NCBI RefSeq assembly: GCF_030263935.1
Contig: NZ_CP127162.1
Location: 1,993,501 to 2,057,500 of the forward strand
DNA length: 64,000 bases
Direction: 5' to 3'
Origin: Paenibacillus polygoni
GTDB lineage: Bacteria > Bacillota > Bacilli > Paenibacillales > Paenibacillaceae
The number at the start of each line of letters is the position of its first letter. The stretch's first letter is position 1. The position numbers and the translations under genes are program-made. The notes beneath the pieces are model-generated. The model was given only the letters and a program-made list of their open reading frames with translations. It made no database searches and was not told the DNA's origin. This document shows, one piece after another, positions 16,422 through 24,796 of the stretch.

Positions 16422-17291
16422 ATGTAGACGTAACCCGTCTTGAATCGCTTGGAGAAACCTGCTGGCAGCTGGGGAAAGTTCGGATAATGAAGGAGCCGCA
16501 ATCCCGATTAGACGGTATGGTTCTTCTTCAATGGGGATAACACGGACGGTATCAGGGAGTCTGGAAAGTACCATTTCAGGTAAAATGCTGATACCAAGTC
16601 CGTGTTGAACCATCCCAATGATTGCCTGCTCCTCGGCAATTTCATATTTTATATTCAGCTTTGTTTTATGTTCTTTGATCATCGTCTCAATCTCATCATC
16701 ACCTCCCCATTTTGGCATAATAAAGGGTTCATTACTAAGTGAAGTAAGAGAAACAGAAGGGGCATCGGCAAGTGGATGTTCACTTGAAACGATACATACC
16801 ATACGATCTTTCTTCAAAGGAATGTTGTCAAGCTGGGACTTACCTTGCAGTGTAATAAAGCCAAAATCAACGACACCAGAAGCAATCCAGTTTTTAATTT
16901 CCGCATAGTCACCTTCTCTCAATTTAATTTTTATTGCAGGAAATTCTTGGTGAAAAGATTTTATGACACCAGGAAGCCACTGAGAAGAGACGCTGGTAAA
17001 GGTACCTATACGTACAGTGCCTGTCTGAATTCCATGAAGCAAATCAATTTCTTGCTGCAGCATTTCCTGCCACTTTAGAATTTCTCTCATGTATTGGTAG
17101 ATTCTTTCCCCATTTGTGGTGAGGCGAATTCCAGACTTCGCCCGGATAAGAAGGGGGAATCCGCAGTCTTTTTCTAGGCTTAAAATGGCGTGACTAACAG
17201 CAGATTGCGTTAAGTTAAGGATGGTAGCCGCTTTCGTTAAGCTGCCGACTTCAACGACAGTACATAAAATCGCATATTTAGTTATACTCAC
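16398..17291 (-). CDS. LysR-family transcriptional regulator
   Basis: A 297-aa LysR regulator. The N-terminal winged helix (VVEVGSLTKAATILNLTQSA, VSHAILSLEKDCG) covers residues 10-60. The periplasmic-binding-like effector domain covers about 90-290 (GTVRIGTFTSVSSQWLPGVI). It is divergent from the EamA transporter, the usual layout for a LysR regulator and its target. The intergenic dyad ATGAAAATATTTCAT fits a T-N11-A operator. The effector is unknown. Confidence 0.9.
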   Translation of the reverse strand: MSITKYAILCTVVEVGSLTKAATILNLTQSAVSHAILSLEKDCGFPLLIRAKSGIRLTTNGERIYQYMREILKWQEMLQQEIDLLHGIQTGTVRIGTFTSVSSQWLPGVIKSFHQEFPAIKIKLREGDYAEIKNWIASGVVDFGFITLQGKSQLDNIPLKKDRMVCIVSSEHPLADAPSVSLTSLSNEPFIMPKWGGDDEIETMIKEHKTKLNIKYEIAEEQAIIGMVQHGLGISILPEMVLSRLPDTVRVIPIEEEPYRLIGIAAPSLSELSPAASRFLQAIQDGLRLHLLDDSRS

Positions 17292-17307
17292 AACGATTTC
17301 TCCTTAC

Positions 17308-17322
17308 ATGAAAATATTTCAT
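17308..17322. promoter_or_regulatory. LysR T-N11-A operator candidate
   Basis: ATGAAAATATTTCAT has arms ATGAAA/TTTCAT and contains T-N11-A. It lies 17 bp from the LysR start codon, in the divergent gap, and is well placed for autoregulation. Confidence 0.55.
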
Positions 17323-17440
17323 GTTATGTATTATAAACATTCATTTTTCTAATGGAAAGACTTGTTATATACTTTGTCTTGCTCTTATGAGAGCGGCCAG
17401 CTGACATACATAACAGGGAATAAGGGAGAAGAAGAAAGAC

Positions 17441-18382
17441 ATGTTTAGGCGAATGGACACAAAAAAACAAGCGGATTTGCAAATGCTGTTAGTCACTCTT
17501 TTATGGGGGTCTTCCTATTTGTTTATGAAAGAAGGTCTTGGTAGTATTCAAGAAATCAACCTGATTGCCTTACGGTTTGGTTTTGCATTTTTGCTGCTTG
17601 GTATATTGTTTTATAAAAAATGGTCCTATGTGACTGTAAGGCTTGTAGGACAAGGATTTATATTAGGTGCAGTTCTGTTTATGGCCTTTGTATTTATAAC
17701 TTATGGCGTCAAACGGACAAGTACTTCTCAGGCAGGTTTTCTAATCAGTTTATCTGTCGTCTTTGTACCACTGTTTACCTCATTATGGGGACGAAAGCTT
17801 CCAAGCAGAAAAATGGCAGGTTGCATTATGCTGGCTGTCATCGGAATATCCTTATTAACACTAGATCAAAGCCTGAGTATTGGATCAGGAGATCTATTAT
17901 GTATTTTAGGGGCGATGATGTATGCAGTATATATTATTGTCTCTGGAGTTATGGTGCGAAAAGGCGACGCTATCGTACTCAGTATTTTACAGCTTGGTTT
18001 CGCCGGCGGGATCGCTTTCATCTTTTCACTCCTATTTGAACAGCCAAAACTTCCGAATTCAAGCGAAGCATGGATAGCAGTTATGGGGCTGACTATACTG
18101 TGCAGTGCAGTAGCTTATACAATTCAAATTCTAGCACAGCGGCATATGACTTCAACCCGTGCAGGACTGATATTCTCACTTGAGCCTGTATTTGCAGCCG
18201 GATTTGCTTTTATTTTCTACGGTGAACGCTTGCCTTGGAATGGATTCATTGGTGCTTGTTTAATCTTATCAGGGGTGCTGCTTACAGAGATTACCCCGCG
18301 TTTGCCTCAGCGGTTTAGAAAACATAAACACACAGAACAAATAGGTGTTGAAATAAATCTTAGTGAAGGATCGTCGACATAG
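17441..18382 (+). CDS. EamA/DMT-family transporter
   Basis: A 313-aa membrane protein with ten predicted transmembrane helices in two EamA repeats. The first repeat includes LLWGSSYLFMKEGLG; the second includes YTIQILAQRHMTSTRAGLIF and ends at FYGERLPWNGFIGACLILSG. DMT exporters of this type move amino acids or other metabolites out of the cell. It is divergent from a LysR gene that probably regulates it. The start is ATG with GGGAGAAGAAG upstream. The tail after residue 285 is basic and cytoplasmic. Confidence 0.85.
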   Translation: MFRRMDTKKQADLQMLLVTLLWGSSYLFMKEGLGSIQEINLIALRFGFAFLLLGILFYKKWSYVTVRLVGQGFILGAVLFMAFVFITYGVKRTSTSQAGFLISLSVVFVPLFTSLWGRKLPSRKMAGCIMLAVIGISLLTLDQSLSIGSGDLLCILGAMMYAVYIIVSGVMVRKGDAIVLSILQLGFAGGIAFIFSLLFEQPKLPNSSEAWIAVMGLTILCSAVAYTIQILAQRHMTSTRAGLIFSLEPVFAAGFAFIFYGERLPWNGFIGACLILSGVLLTEITPRLPQRFRKHKHTEQIGVEINLSEGSST

Positions 18383-18394
18383 ACGATCTTTTTA
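18369..18394 (+). terminator. Rho-independent terminator overlapping the EamA stop
   Basis: GATCGTC (18369-18375) pairs with GACGATC (18382-18388) and is followed by TTTTTATTTTT. The stem includes the last codons of the gene. Confidence 0.75.
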
Positions 18395-18408
18395 TTTTTC
18401 ATAAACAT

Positions 18409-18420
18409 TATAACGTTATA
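18409..18420. promoter_or_regulatory. Palindrome TATAACGTTATA, candidate operator of the sugar-acid operon
   Basis: A perfect 12-bp palindrome centred on CG. It is 27 bp before a -10-like TATAAT (18447-18452) and 74 bp before the amidohydrolase start. It could bind the GntR regulator at the end of the operon or the LacI regulator at 23263. Confidence 0.45.
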
Positions 18421-18493
18421 TTTACCTAACTGGAAAATCATGGTAATATAATCCCATAAATAATTAGAAAATATAGGAATAAGGAGGAGTGAT

Positions 18494-19594
18494 ATGGGGA
18501 TAACAATCCTTCGCTCCGTACGAACGGCAGATCATCCAGAGCGCTTTGATCTAATCATTAAAGATGGCATAATCGCGGAAAAATCAGCAGCGGGTACAGC
18601 GTGTGGAGACGAAATCTTGGATTGCAGTGATTTGTTCGTATCCAGCGGCTGGATTGATATGCATGTCCATGCAATGGAAAGTTATCGGCCTTATGGAGAT
18701 GAAATCGATGAGATTGGAGTACGGCAAGGTGTCACTACCATCGTTGACGCTGGCAGCTGTGGAGCCGATGATATCGGGAAACTGGCTGAGCTGAGTAAAA
18801 TAACGGCTACGAGGGTACTCGCCTTTCTTAACATTTCGCGCATAGGGCTGGGAGAACGGCAGGATGAACTAAGTTCTGCGGGATGGATCGATGAGAGAAC
18901 GATCGAGGCTTCAATTCGTGAGTTAGGTTCCTTTATCGTTGGACTTAAAGCCCGGATGAGCAGAAGTGTGGTTAAGGATGAAGGTATTCGCCCGCTTCAT
19001 ATGGCAAGATCTATGTCTGACAAAACAGGATTGCCTCTTATGGTACATATCGGTTCAGGACCGCCTGAAATCGAAGAAGTGCTGAACTTGCTTCAGAGTA
19101 AAGATATCATTACTCATTATTTGAATGGCAAGGAAAATAACATACTAGATGGGAAGGGGGAAGTGTTACCTGCTTTTCTTGCTGCTATAAAACGGGGAGT
19201 GCATTTAGATGTGGGTCACGGTACCGCAAGCTTCTCTTATCAGGTAGCAGAAAGGGTGAAAAAATCGGGTATTCACCCGGATACCATCAGCTCTGATATA
19301 TACCGGGGTAATCGAATAAATGGCCCTGTACATAGCTTAGCTGAGGTCATGAGCAAATTTTTACTACTTGGCTATTCTCTAACGGATATCGTGAATGCGG
19401 TTACAGTGAAAGCTGCGACTTGGCTGAAGCGGCCTGAACTCGGACGAATTCAAGTAGGGGATAAAGCGAACCTCACTTTATTTAGACTTGTTCAAGGACA
19501 ATATGTACTGGCCGATTCCATGGGCGAGATTCGCAGCACACAGACAATCATTGAAACGAAGGGAGCAATCATCGGTGACAAGTTCTATTCTTGA
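18494..19594 (+). CDS. Amidohydrolase/deacetylase-family metallohydrolase
   Basis: A 366-aa TIM-barrel amidohydrolase of the dihydroorotase-like EF_0837 type that accompanies DgaE/DgaF genes. Likely metal ligands are the HxH of DMHVHAM (residues about 56-62), the Lys of VGLKARMSRS (about 157), the His of MVHIGSG (about 191), the His of ITHYLNG (about 214) and the Asp of SSDIYRG (about 272). It is the first gene of an overlapping operon and starts at ATG behind AAGGAGGAG. It probably removes an acyl group, or opens a ring, on an amino-sugar acid before the ammonia lyase acts. The activity is inferred from context. Confidence 0.8.
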   Translation: MGITILRSVRTADHPERFDLIIKDGIIAEKSAAGTACGDEILDCSDLFVSSGWIDMHVHAMESYRPYGDEIDEIGVRQGVTTIVDAGSCGADDIGKLAELSKITATRVLAFLNISRIGLGERQDELSSAGWIDERTIEASIRELGSFIVGLKARMSRSVVKDEGIRPLHMARSMSDKTGLPLMVHIGSGPPEIEEVLNLLQSKDIITHYLNGKENNILDGKGEVLPAFLAAIKRGVHLDVGHGTASFSYQVAERVKKSGIHPDTISSDIYRGNRINGPVHSLAEVMSKFLLLGYSLTDIVNAVTVKAATWLKRPELGRIQVGDKANLTLFRLVQGQYVLADSMGEIRSTQTIIETKGAIIGDKFYS

Positions 19595-20678
19595 GCAATA
19601 TGGATTAAAACGTGTAATTAATGCAAGTGGGAGAATGAGTATTCTTGGCGTATCGGCACCAACAGACACGGTTATGGAGGCAATGAAACAGGGTGGGCAG
19701 CAGTACGTAGAAATTGCGGATCTGACGAACAAAGCAGGAGATCACATTGCACGTGTATTAGGCTCGGAGTCAGCAGTTGTAGTGAATTCCGCATCAAGCG
19801 GGATCGCCCTTTCGGTCGCTGCAATGGTTACCCAAGGAAACAAGAGAAAGAGCGAAAAATTACATCAGGAACCCATTCAAAAGAATGAAATCGTCATGCT
19901 GAAAGGTCATAATGTGCAGTATGGGGCCCCAGTTGAAACGATGGTTTATCTTGGCGGGGGCAAACTTCTTGAAGTTGGTTATGCAAACGAAGGAAAAAAG
20001 GAACATATCGAAGAAGCAATTAATGAGCGAACAGCCGCTATTTTATATGTAAAATCCCATCACTGTGTCCAGAAAAATATGATATCCGCAGAGGAAGCCT
20101 ATGAAGTAGCACAAATGTACCAAATTCCTCTCATTATTGATGCAGCTGCAGAAGAAGATTTGACAAGCTATATACCGATATCGGACCTGGTCATATTTAG
20201 CGGATCCAAAGCGATTGAAGGTCCTACTTCGGGGATTGTAGCAGGCAAAAAGCAGTATATAGATTGGTTGAAAGTTCAGCTGTCAGGTATTGGGCGGAGT
20301 ATGAAAGTGGGGAAAGAAACGACGTTTGGACTGCTGAAAGCATTAGACGAATACCAGATGAAAACAGACAAAAGTGATCAGGAGAAACAAGAACTGCAGC
20401 AGCTTGCTCCTCTTTCCAAACTTAATGGTGTAGAGATGTCGATCGTACAAGATGAAGCAGGCAGACTTATATATCGCGGTCGTATTCGGATTCAGGAACA
20501 GATAACAGGAATTACCGCTGCTGAGGTTGCAGAGCAGCTTCGTACTGGAGATATAGCAATTTATACCCGTGATTATGGGGTAAGACAGGGCTATTTTGAT
20601 ATCGATCCAAGATCGTTAAAAGAAGATGATATGAACATCATTTACTCACGTATTCATCAAATTATATCGGGGGAATAG
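19575..20678 (+). CDS. DgaE-type PLP-dependent ammonia lyase
   Basis: A 367-aa SelA-like PLP enzyme. DgaE converts D-glucosaminate 6-phosphate to 2-keto-3-deoxygluconate 6-phosphate plus ammonia. The signature stretches are INASGRMSILGVSAPTD near residue 15, VNSASSGIALSVAAM near 70 and IFSGSKAIEGPTSGIV, whose Lys212 should hold PLP. The start GTG 19575, behind AAGGGAG, overlaps the amidohydrolase stop by 20 bp; the longer frame upstream is only read-through of that gene. The enzyme acts in the cytoplasm, in a chain with the aldolase and kinase that follow. Confidence 0.85.
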   Translation: MTSSILEQYGLKRVINASGRMSILGVSAPTDTVMEAMKQGGQQYVEIADLTNKAGDHIARVLGSESAVVVNSASSGIALSVAAMVTQGNKRKSEKLHQEPIQKNEIVMLKGHNVQYGAPVETMVYLGGGKLLEVGYANEGKKEHIEEAINERTAAILYVKSHHCVQKNMISAEEAYEVAQMYQIPLIIDAAAEEDLTSYIPISDLVIFSGSKAIEGPTSGIVAGKKQYIDWLKVQLSGIGRSMKVGKETTFGLLKALDEYQMKTDKSDQEKQELQQLAPLSKLNGVEMSIVQDEAGRLIYRGRIRIQEQITGITAAEVAEQLRTGDIAIYTRDYGVRQGYFDIDPRSLKEDDMNIIYSRIHQIISGE

Positions 20679-20684
20679 AGCTAT

Positions 20685-21446
20685 ATGACGACTATGGAGA
20701 AACGTTTATATAAAGGCAGGGCGGCCCTGAATGTACTGGCTGGCAGTGTGCAAAATGCCAAAGAAATCTTTGAAGCAGCGGATGGATATGTAGTCATCGG
20801 TGTTTTATCTAAAAATTATCCAGATGCAAGTTCTGCAGTGGAAGCAATGAAACAATATGGCGAAGTATGTGAAGATGCAGTATCCATTGGGCTTGGTGCA
20901 GGGGATCCAAGACAGTCTGAAGTTGTAGCTGAAATTGCAAGAGAATACGCAGGGACACATATCAACCAAGTGTTTACTGGAGTAGGTGTAACTCGTGCGA
21001 GTCTGAATGGAAAATCAAGCTGGATTAACAGCCTTGTTTCTCCTTGCGGAAAACCGGGATATGTAAATCTCTCGACAGGCCCACTAAGTTCTTCTGTCAC
21101 GGAGAAGGCCATTGTTCCTGTGGAAGCTGCCATTGCTCTTGTCTCTGATATGGGCGGAAATGCATTGAAGTATTTTCCAATGAACGGGCTGGATACAAAA
21201 GAAGAATATATGGCTGTAGCGAGTGCTTGTGCCAAAGCAGGATTTGCACTAGAGCCAACGGGAGGAATAGATAAAGAGAACTTTCGTGAAATTTTAAAGA
21301 TTGCACTAAAAGCCGGAGTCCCTGCAGTGATCCCTCACGTATATTCATCCATTATTGACAAAATAACAGGTCAGACCATCATTCAGGATGTTCAAGAGTT
21401 AACGAATATTCTAAAGTTCGAGGTGGATGCTTATGACAACGGGTAA
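20685..21446 (+). CDS. DgaF-type KDPG-family aldolase
   Basis: A 253-aa class I aldolase of the DgaF family, which cleaves 2-keto-3-deoxygluconate 6-phosphate to pyruvate and glyceraldehyde 3-phosphate. The family stretch GNALKYFPMNGLDTKEEY holds the likely Schiff-base Lys162. Further motifs are VVIGVLSKNYPDA and LEPTGGIDKENF. It starts 6 bp after the lyase stop and overlaps the kinase start by 14 bp. Its partner genes strongly support this pathway assignment. Confidence 0.88.
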   Translation: MTTMEKRLYKGRAALNVLAGSVQNAKEIFEAADGYVVIGVLSKNYPDASSAVEAMKQYGEVCEDAVSIGLGAGDPRQSEVVAEIAREYAGTHINQVFTGVGVTRASLNGKSSWINSLVSPCGKPGYVNLSTGPLSSSVTEKAIVPVEAAIALVSDMGGNALKYFPMNGLDTKEEYMAVASACAKAGFALEPTGGIDKENFREILKIALKAGVPAVIPHVYSSIIDKITGQTIIQDVQELTNILKFEVDAYDNG

Positions 21447-22461
21447 CCGTAAGCAGATTACATCATTTGGAGAAGTTATGATGCGGCTCGAGGTTCCCTC
21501 CCATCTGACTTTGAGTCAAAGCCGATCGCTGAACTATTCCTTCTCGGGAACGGGAGTCAATGTAGTTGCGGCTCTTATAAAGCTTGGGCATAAAGGCGCT
21601 ATCGTAACCACACTGCCTGCCAATTCATTAGGAGATGCTGCAGAGGCAGCTCTTCGAGGACTCGGTTTTGATATGAAGTACGTACGAAGGGATGGGCAGC
21701 TGCTCGGATCTTATTTTCTTGAAACAGGATATGGGTCTAGAAAAAGTAAAGTAACCTATGCTAGCCGTGTCAATAGTGCGTTTAACACAACTTCACATCA
21801 TGCTTACACAGACTTATCTTTTGCTGAAGACAGTCATTATTTTCATCTATGCGGGATTGGACTCGCGATGAATGAAGAGATGAGATACATAATGAAAACA
21901 CTGGCAAGCGTGGTAAAATCAAAAGGCGGATCGGTCATCTTTGATTGCAACTTTCGGGCATCCTTATGGTCAGAGGAGGATAAGAAGCAGGCAAGGACTC
22001 ATTACGAAGATATGCTGCATCTTGCCGATATTGTGATGATGAACGAACGTGATGCAATCTCTTTGCTAGGATATAAGTCATCTTCTGCTGACCGAATAGA
22101 GCAAATCAAAGAACTTATTCCGCAGATTGCGAAAGATTATGGTATTCGTGTCATTTCGGGAACACAGAGAACGATTGAAGCTGACAGTCATTATATCCAA
22201 GGTTTTTTATATCACAAAGATAAAGGGCTTACGTTTGGAAAACCGATGAAGGTACAAGTCCTTGACCGAATTGGTGCAGGGGATGCCTATACTGCTGGCG
22301 TGATTCATGGGGAGATTTGTGGATACGATCCAGGGTATACGGTTCAGTATGCAACCGCTGCTTCTGTCCTTGCCCATACCATCGTCGGAGATACAGCTCC
22401 GTCATCAGAAGAGGATATTCTTCAAGTTATGAATGAGCAAGTGTTAGATATTGAAAGGTAG
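21433..22461 (+). CDS. PfkB-family sugar kinase (2-keto-3-deoxygluconate kinase-like)
   Basis: A 342-aa ribokinase-family kinase. The N-terminal GEVMMRLEVP and the C-terminal DRIGAGDAYTAG (catalytic base Asp284) are PfkB signatures. ATG 21433 is chosen behind GAGGTGG; an ATG two codons earlier is inside that site. In this operon it supplies the phosphate that a PTS would supply in the Salmonella dga system. It could act on glucosaminate before the lyase or on ketodeoxygluconate after it; the sequence does not decide which. Confidence 0.85.
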   Translation: MTTGNRKQITSFGEVMMRLEVPSHLTLSQSRSLNYSFSGTGVNVVAALIKLGHKGAIVTTLPANSLGDAAEAALRGLGFDMKYVRRDGQLLGSYFLETGYGSRKSKVTYASRVNSAFNTTSHHAYTDLSFAEDSHYFHLCGIGLAMNEEMRYIMKTLASVVKSKGGSVIFDCNFRASLWSEEDKKQARTHYEDMLHLADIVMMNERDAISLLGYKSSSADRIEQIKELIPQIAKDYGIRVISGTQRTIEADSHYIQGFLYHKDKGLTFGKPMKVQVLDRIGAGDAYTAGVIHGEICGYDPGYTVQYATAASVLAHTIVGDTAPSSEEDILQVMNEQVLDIER

Positions 22462-22468
22462 TGATTCT

Positions 22469-23185
22469 GTGTCCCTGTCAAGAAAAAAAGGGCCGCTTTA
22501 TTTGCAGCTAAAAAAAACGATTCGTGACCGCATTGTTCACGGCATATATCCAGTGGGTTCACTTATTCCTTCAGAACCGCAATTGGAACAAGAATTTAAA
22601 GTGAGTAAAATGACGGTGCGAAGTGCGATTCAGGAGTTAAAACAAGAGGGGTACGTACAGAAACAGAGCGGAGTCGGTACGACGGTGCTTCGAAATGCGG
22701 CTTCACCTCCACTATCCAAAGGTAAGAGATTTACAGAAATCCTGGTGGAGCAAGGGGACCGAATTGATAAGAAACTAATTGATAAAAAAGTGGAGCAAAA
22801 CGGTCCAGACAGCGAGGCATATCATTTATTCGGCCCCTCATGTCTCTGCATAAAGCGACTTTACTATTTGAATGAAGTACCTTATATCTTTTATGAACAC
22901 CGAGTTTTACCTGAAGCAGCAGGCAGATTAGACTGGATTCAGGGTGCTGATTTTTCTTTGTACGAGTGGCTGGAAGAGCAAAATCTCGTGGCGGAACGTT
23001 ATCAGGATCAATTTACGATTGGTCCGCTGCCTGCAGAGGTTGCCGGGGAACTTGCGTTGCAAGAAGGCCAGATCGTGCTTCAAAGACATAGGTATACGTA
23101 TGATGAGAGGAATCATGCCATAGAGTGGAGTGTTGGTTACTATAACACCAATTTAAAGCCGTACATTGTAGATTATCAGACATAG
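22469..23185 (+). CDS. GntR/HutC-family regulator with UTRA domain
   Basis: A 238-aa regulator. The GntR winged helix spans residues about 8-75 (IVHGIYPVGSLIPSEPQLEQ, then MTVRSAIQELKQEGYV). The UTRA ligand-binding domain spans 90-235. GTG 22469 behind AAAGGTAG is preferred to TTG 22451. It is the last gene of the amidohydrolase/lyase/aldolase/kinase operon and probably represses it until the substrate or a pathway intermediate binds. The palindrome at 18409 is a candidate site. Confidence 0.88.
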   Translation: MSLSRKKGPLYLQLKKTIRDRIVHGIYPVGSLIPSEPQLEQEFKVSKMTVRSAIQELKQEGYVQKQSGVGTTVLRNAASPPLSKGKRFTEILVEQGDRIDKKLIDKKVEQNGPDSEAYHLFGPSCLCIKRLYYLNEVPYIFYEHRVLPEAAGRLDWIQGADFSLYEWLEEQNLVAERYQDQFTIGPLPAEVAGELALQEGQIVLQRHRYTYDERNHAIEWSVGYYNTNLKPYIVDYQT

Positions 23186-23262
23186 AGTATGCTTCTTACT
23201 CTGGAATATGATAAGATGTCGCTATATTGTGAACATTTTGACCATAGAAGACAGGTGAGAAG

Positions 23263-24312
23263 ATGCGAAAAAAAGTGACAATGCAGCAAATCGCGGATAC
23301 GGTTGGTGTATCTAAATTCGCTGTATCTAGAGCACTCACAGGCAAATCTGGAGTTAGCGAACAGACAAGAGATAAGATTATTCGTACGGCGGGACAGCTG
23401 GGTTATTTTAAGAATGGATTTGGCGGTGCTTCAAGAGTTGCTGCATTAGAGCAGGAAAAAGAGAAAGAGTTAACCCCCGATTGGCGAAAACAGACGGGTA
23501 CAGTCTTGGTTCTTTTTCCGAATATAAGGTATCAGAACAAAGATTCTCTGTACTGGGGTCCTATGTTCGAAGGCATATCTGCTAGGCTCAATGAGAAGGG
23601 ATTCGATATTCTGACCTTAACTGAACCTTCTTCAGATAAAGTGTTTTCGTTACTTAATCCCGATGCAATTCAAGGAGTAATCACGGTGGGTGCTGTATCT
23701 TCTGCGTTATTGCTTGAATTTCAGCGGATGCAGATTCCGGTTGTGATGTTAGATCATTCGGATTCCGCATTTCACTGTGACACTGTTTTTAGTGACAATA
23801 TCAGTCTCATGAGAGAGATGATGAATCAACTAATTGCAACTGGTTATCGCAAGTTTCAGTTTGTAGGGAATATTTATGATGCACCCAGCTTTTTAGAACG
23901 ATGGACGGCATTTCGAATGACACTCGATGAGCATAACATTCCTTTAGAGCAGAACACGAAACTGTTCCACGAAGAAACGGAGGGACTCATGCAAGCGGTA
24001 AGTGAGATTCCTAGAAGTCAGCTTCCTGAAGTATTCGTGTGTGTAAATGATTCAACCGCACTTTTTGTGCTTGAACAATTATCGAAACAAGATGTGTCCG
24101 TACCAGAAGATTGCGCTGTAACCGGTTTTGATAACGTAGAAACAAATCTTCCGCTGCTGGCTACCGTTGATGTAAATAAGTCATTACTTGGAAGAAGGGC
24201 AGTAGATCAATTATTATGGCGAGTAGATCATCCATCTTTGCCGGTGGAACGTCTTCTGATCCATGCAGATCTCATATACAGAGATACATATATGACAGCA
24301 AAAAGAGGATAA
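23263..24312 (+). CDS. LacI-family transcriptional regulator
   Basis: A 349-aa LacI regulator. The helix-turn-helix is MQQIADTVGVSKFAVSRALT (residues 6-25). The hinge region holds an extra 20-residue charged stretch (RVAALEQEKEKELTPDWRKQ). The periplasmic-binding-like sensor ends with CAVTGFDNVETNLPLLATVD. It lies between the amino-sugar-acid operon and the mannan transport genes, so it could control either. Because it precedes the solute-binding protein gene, mannan control is favoured. It ends in a strong terminator. Confidence 0.88.
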   Translation: MRKKVTMQQIADTVGVSKFAVSRALTGKSGVSEQTRDKIIRTAGQLGYFKNGFGGASRVAALEQEKEKELTPDWRKQTGTVLVLFPNIRYQNKDSLYWGPMFEGISARLNEKGFDILTLTEPSSDKVFSLLNPDAIQGVITVGAVSSALLLEFQRMQIPVVMLDHSDSAFHCDTVFSDNISLMREMMNQLIATGYRKFQFVGNIYDAPSFLERWTAFRMTLDEHNIPLEQNTKLFHEETEGLMQAVSEIPRSQLPEVFVCVNDSTALFVLEQLSKQDVSVPEDCAVTGFDNVETNLPLLATVDVNKSLLGRRAVDQLLWRVDHPSLPVERLLIHADLIYRDTYMTAKRG

Positions 24313-24325
24313 GCTAACACACGAG

Positions 24326-24369
24326 AACCATTAGTGATGGAATCTAATTTCCATGATTAATGGTTTTTT
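24326..24369 (+). terminator. Rho-independent terminator with nested stems
   Basis: AACCATTA pairs with TAATGGTT (24326-24333 / 24358-24365), with an inner ATGGAA/TTCCAT stem, followed by T residues. Confidence 0.85.
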
Positions 24370-24393
24370 TTGCTTTTTGTTTTCTTGAAAATG

Positions 24394-24647
24394 GATAACA
24401 AAAAGAATGCTGTTTTATTTTTGTTATGTATAATAAATGATCCTGCCTCGATATGAAATTTGATATTTGAATTCTTATTTCTGTTAAATACATAAATATC
24501 ACGGGGAAGTTGAAGGCTTTAACCTGTCATAATATAGACAAAATTTAGAAATAGAGACCTGCAAACTGGTTGTATGATCGACACAAGAAACAGCTGACAC
24601 CATAGTGAAAAGCCAGATACATACTCTGGGAATAACAAAATGTTATT
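24394..24647. promoter_or_regulatory. Mannan transport control region: GATAACAAAAA repeats and a 17-bp dyad
   Basis: This part of the 484-bp gene-free region holds GATAACAAAAA (24394-24404), its inverted partner TTTTTGTTAT (24418-24427), and the dyad AATAACAAAATGTTATT (24631-24647) with 7-bp perfect arms. The dyad sits 15 bp before a plausible -35. These are candidate operators for the upstream LacI regulator. No gene is seen here. Confidence 0.5.
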
Positions 24648-24662
24648 TATGTAAAATATTGT

Positions 24663-24691
24663 TTGACTAACATCAGATAGTGGTGTTATTG
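24663..24691 (+). promoter_or_regulatory. Probable promoter of the solute-binding protein gene
   Basis: TTGACT (24663-24668), a 17-bp spacer, then TTATTG. The -35 is good and the -10 is weak. It is followed by a leader of about 100 bp to the TTG start. Confidence 0.45.
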
Positions 24692-24796
24692 TTGTTTTGT
24701 AAAATGATTCCATTTATTTTACGGGTGCAATCATTTTTAGATAACAGAAAGCTATACTGTAACAAGGTGTCATCATTACGAAGGGGGCTATGTACT

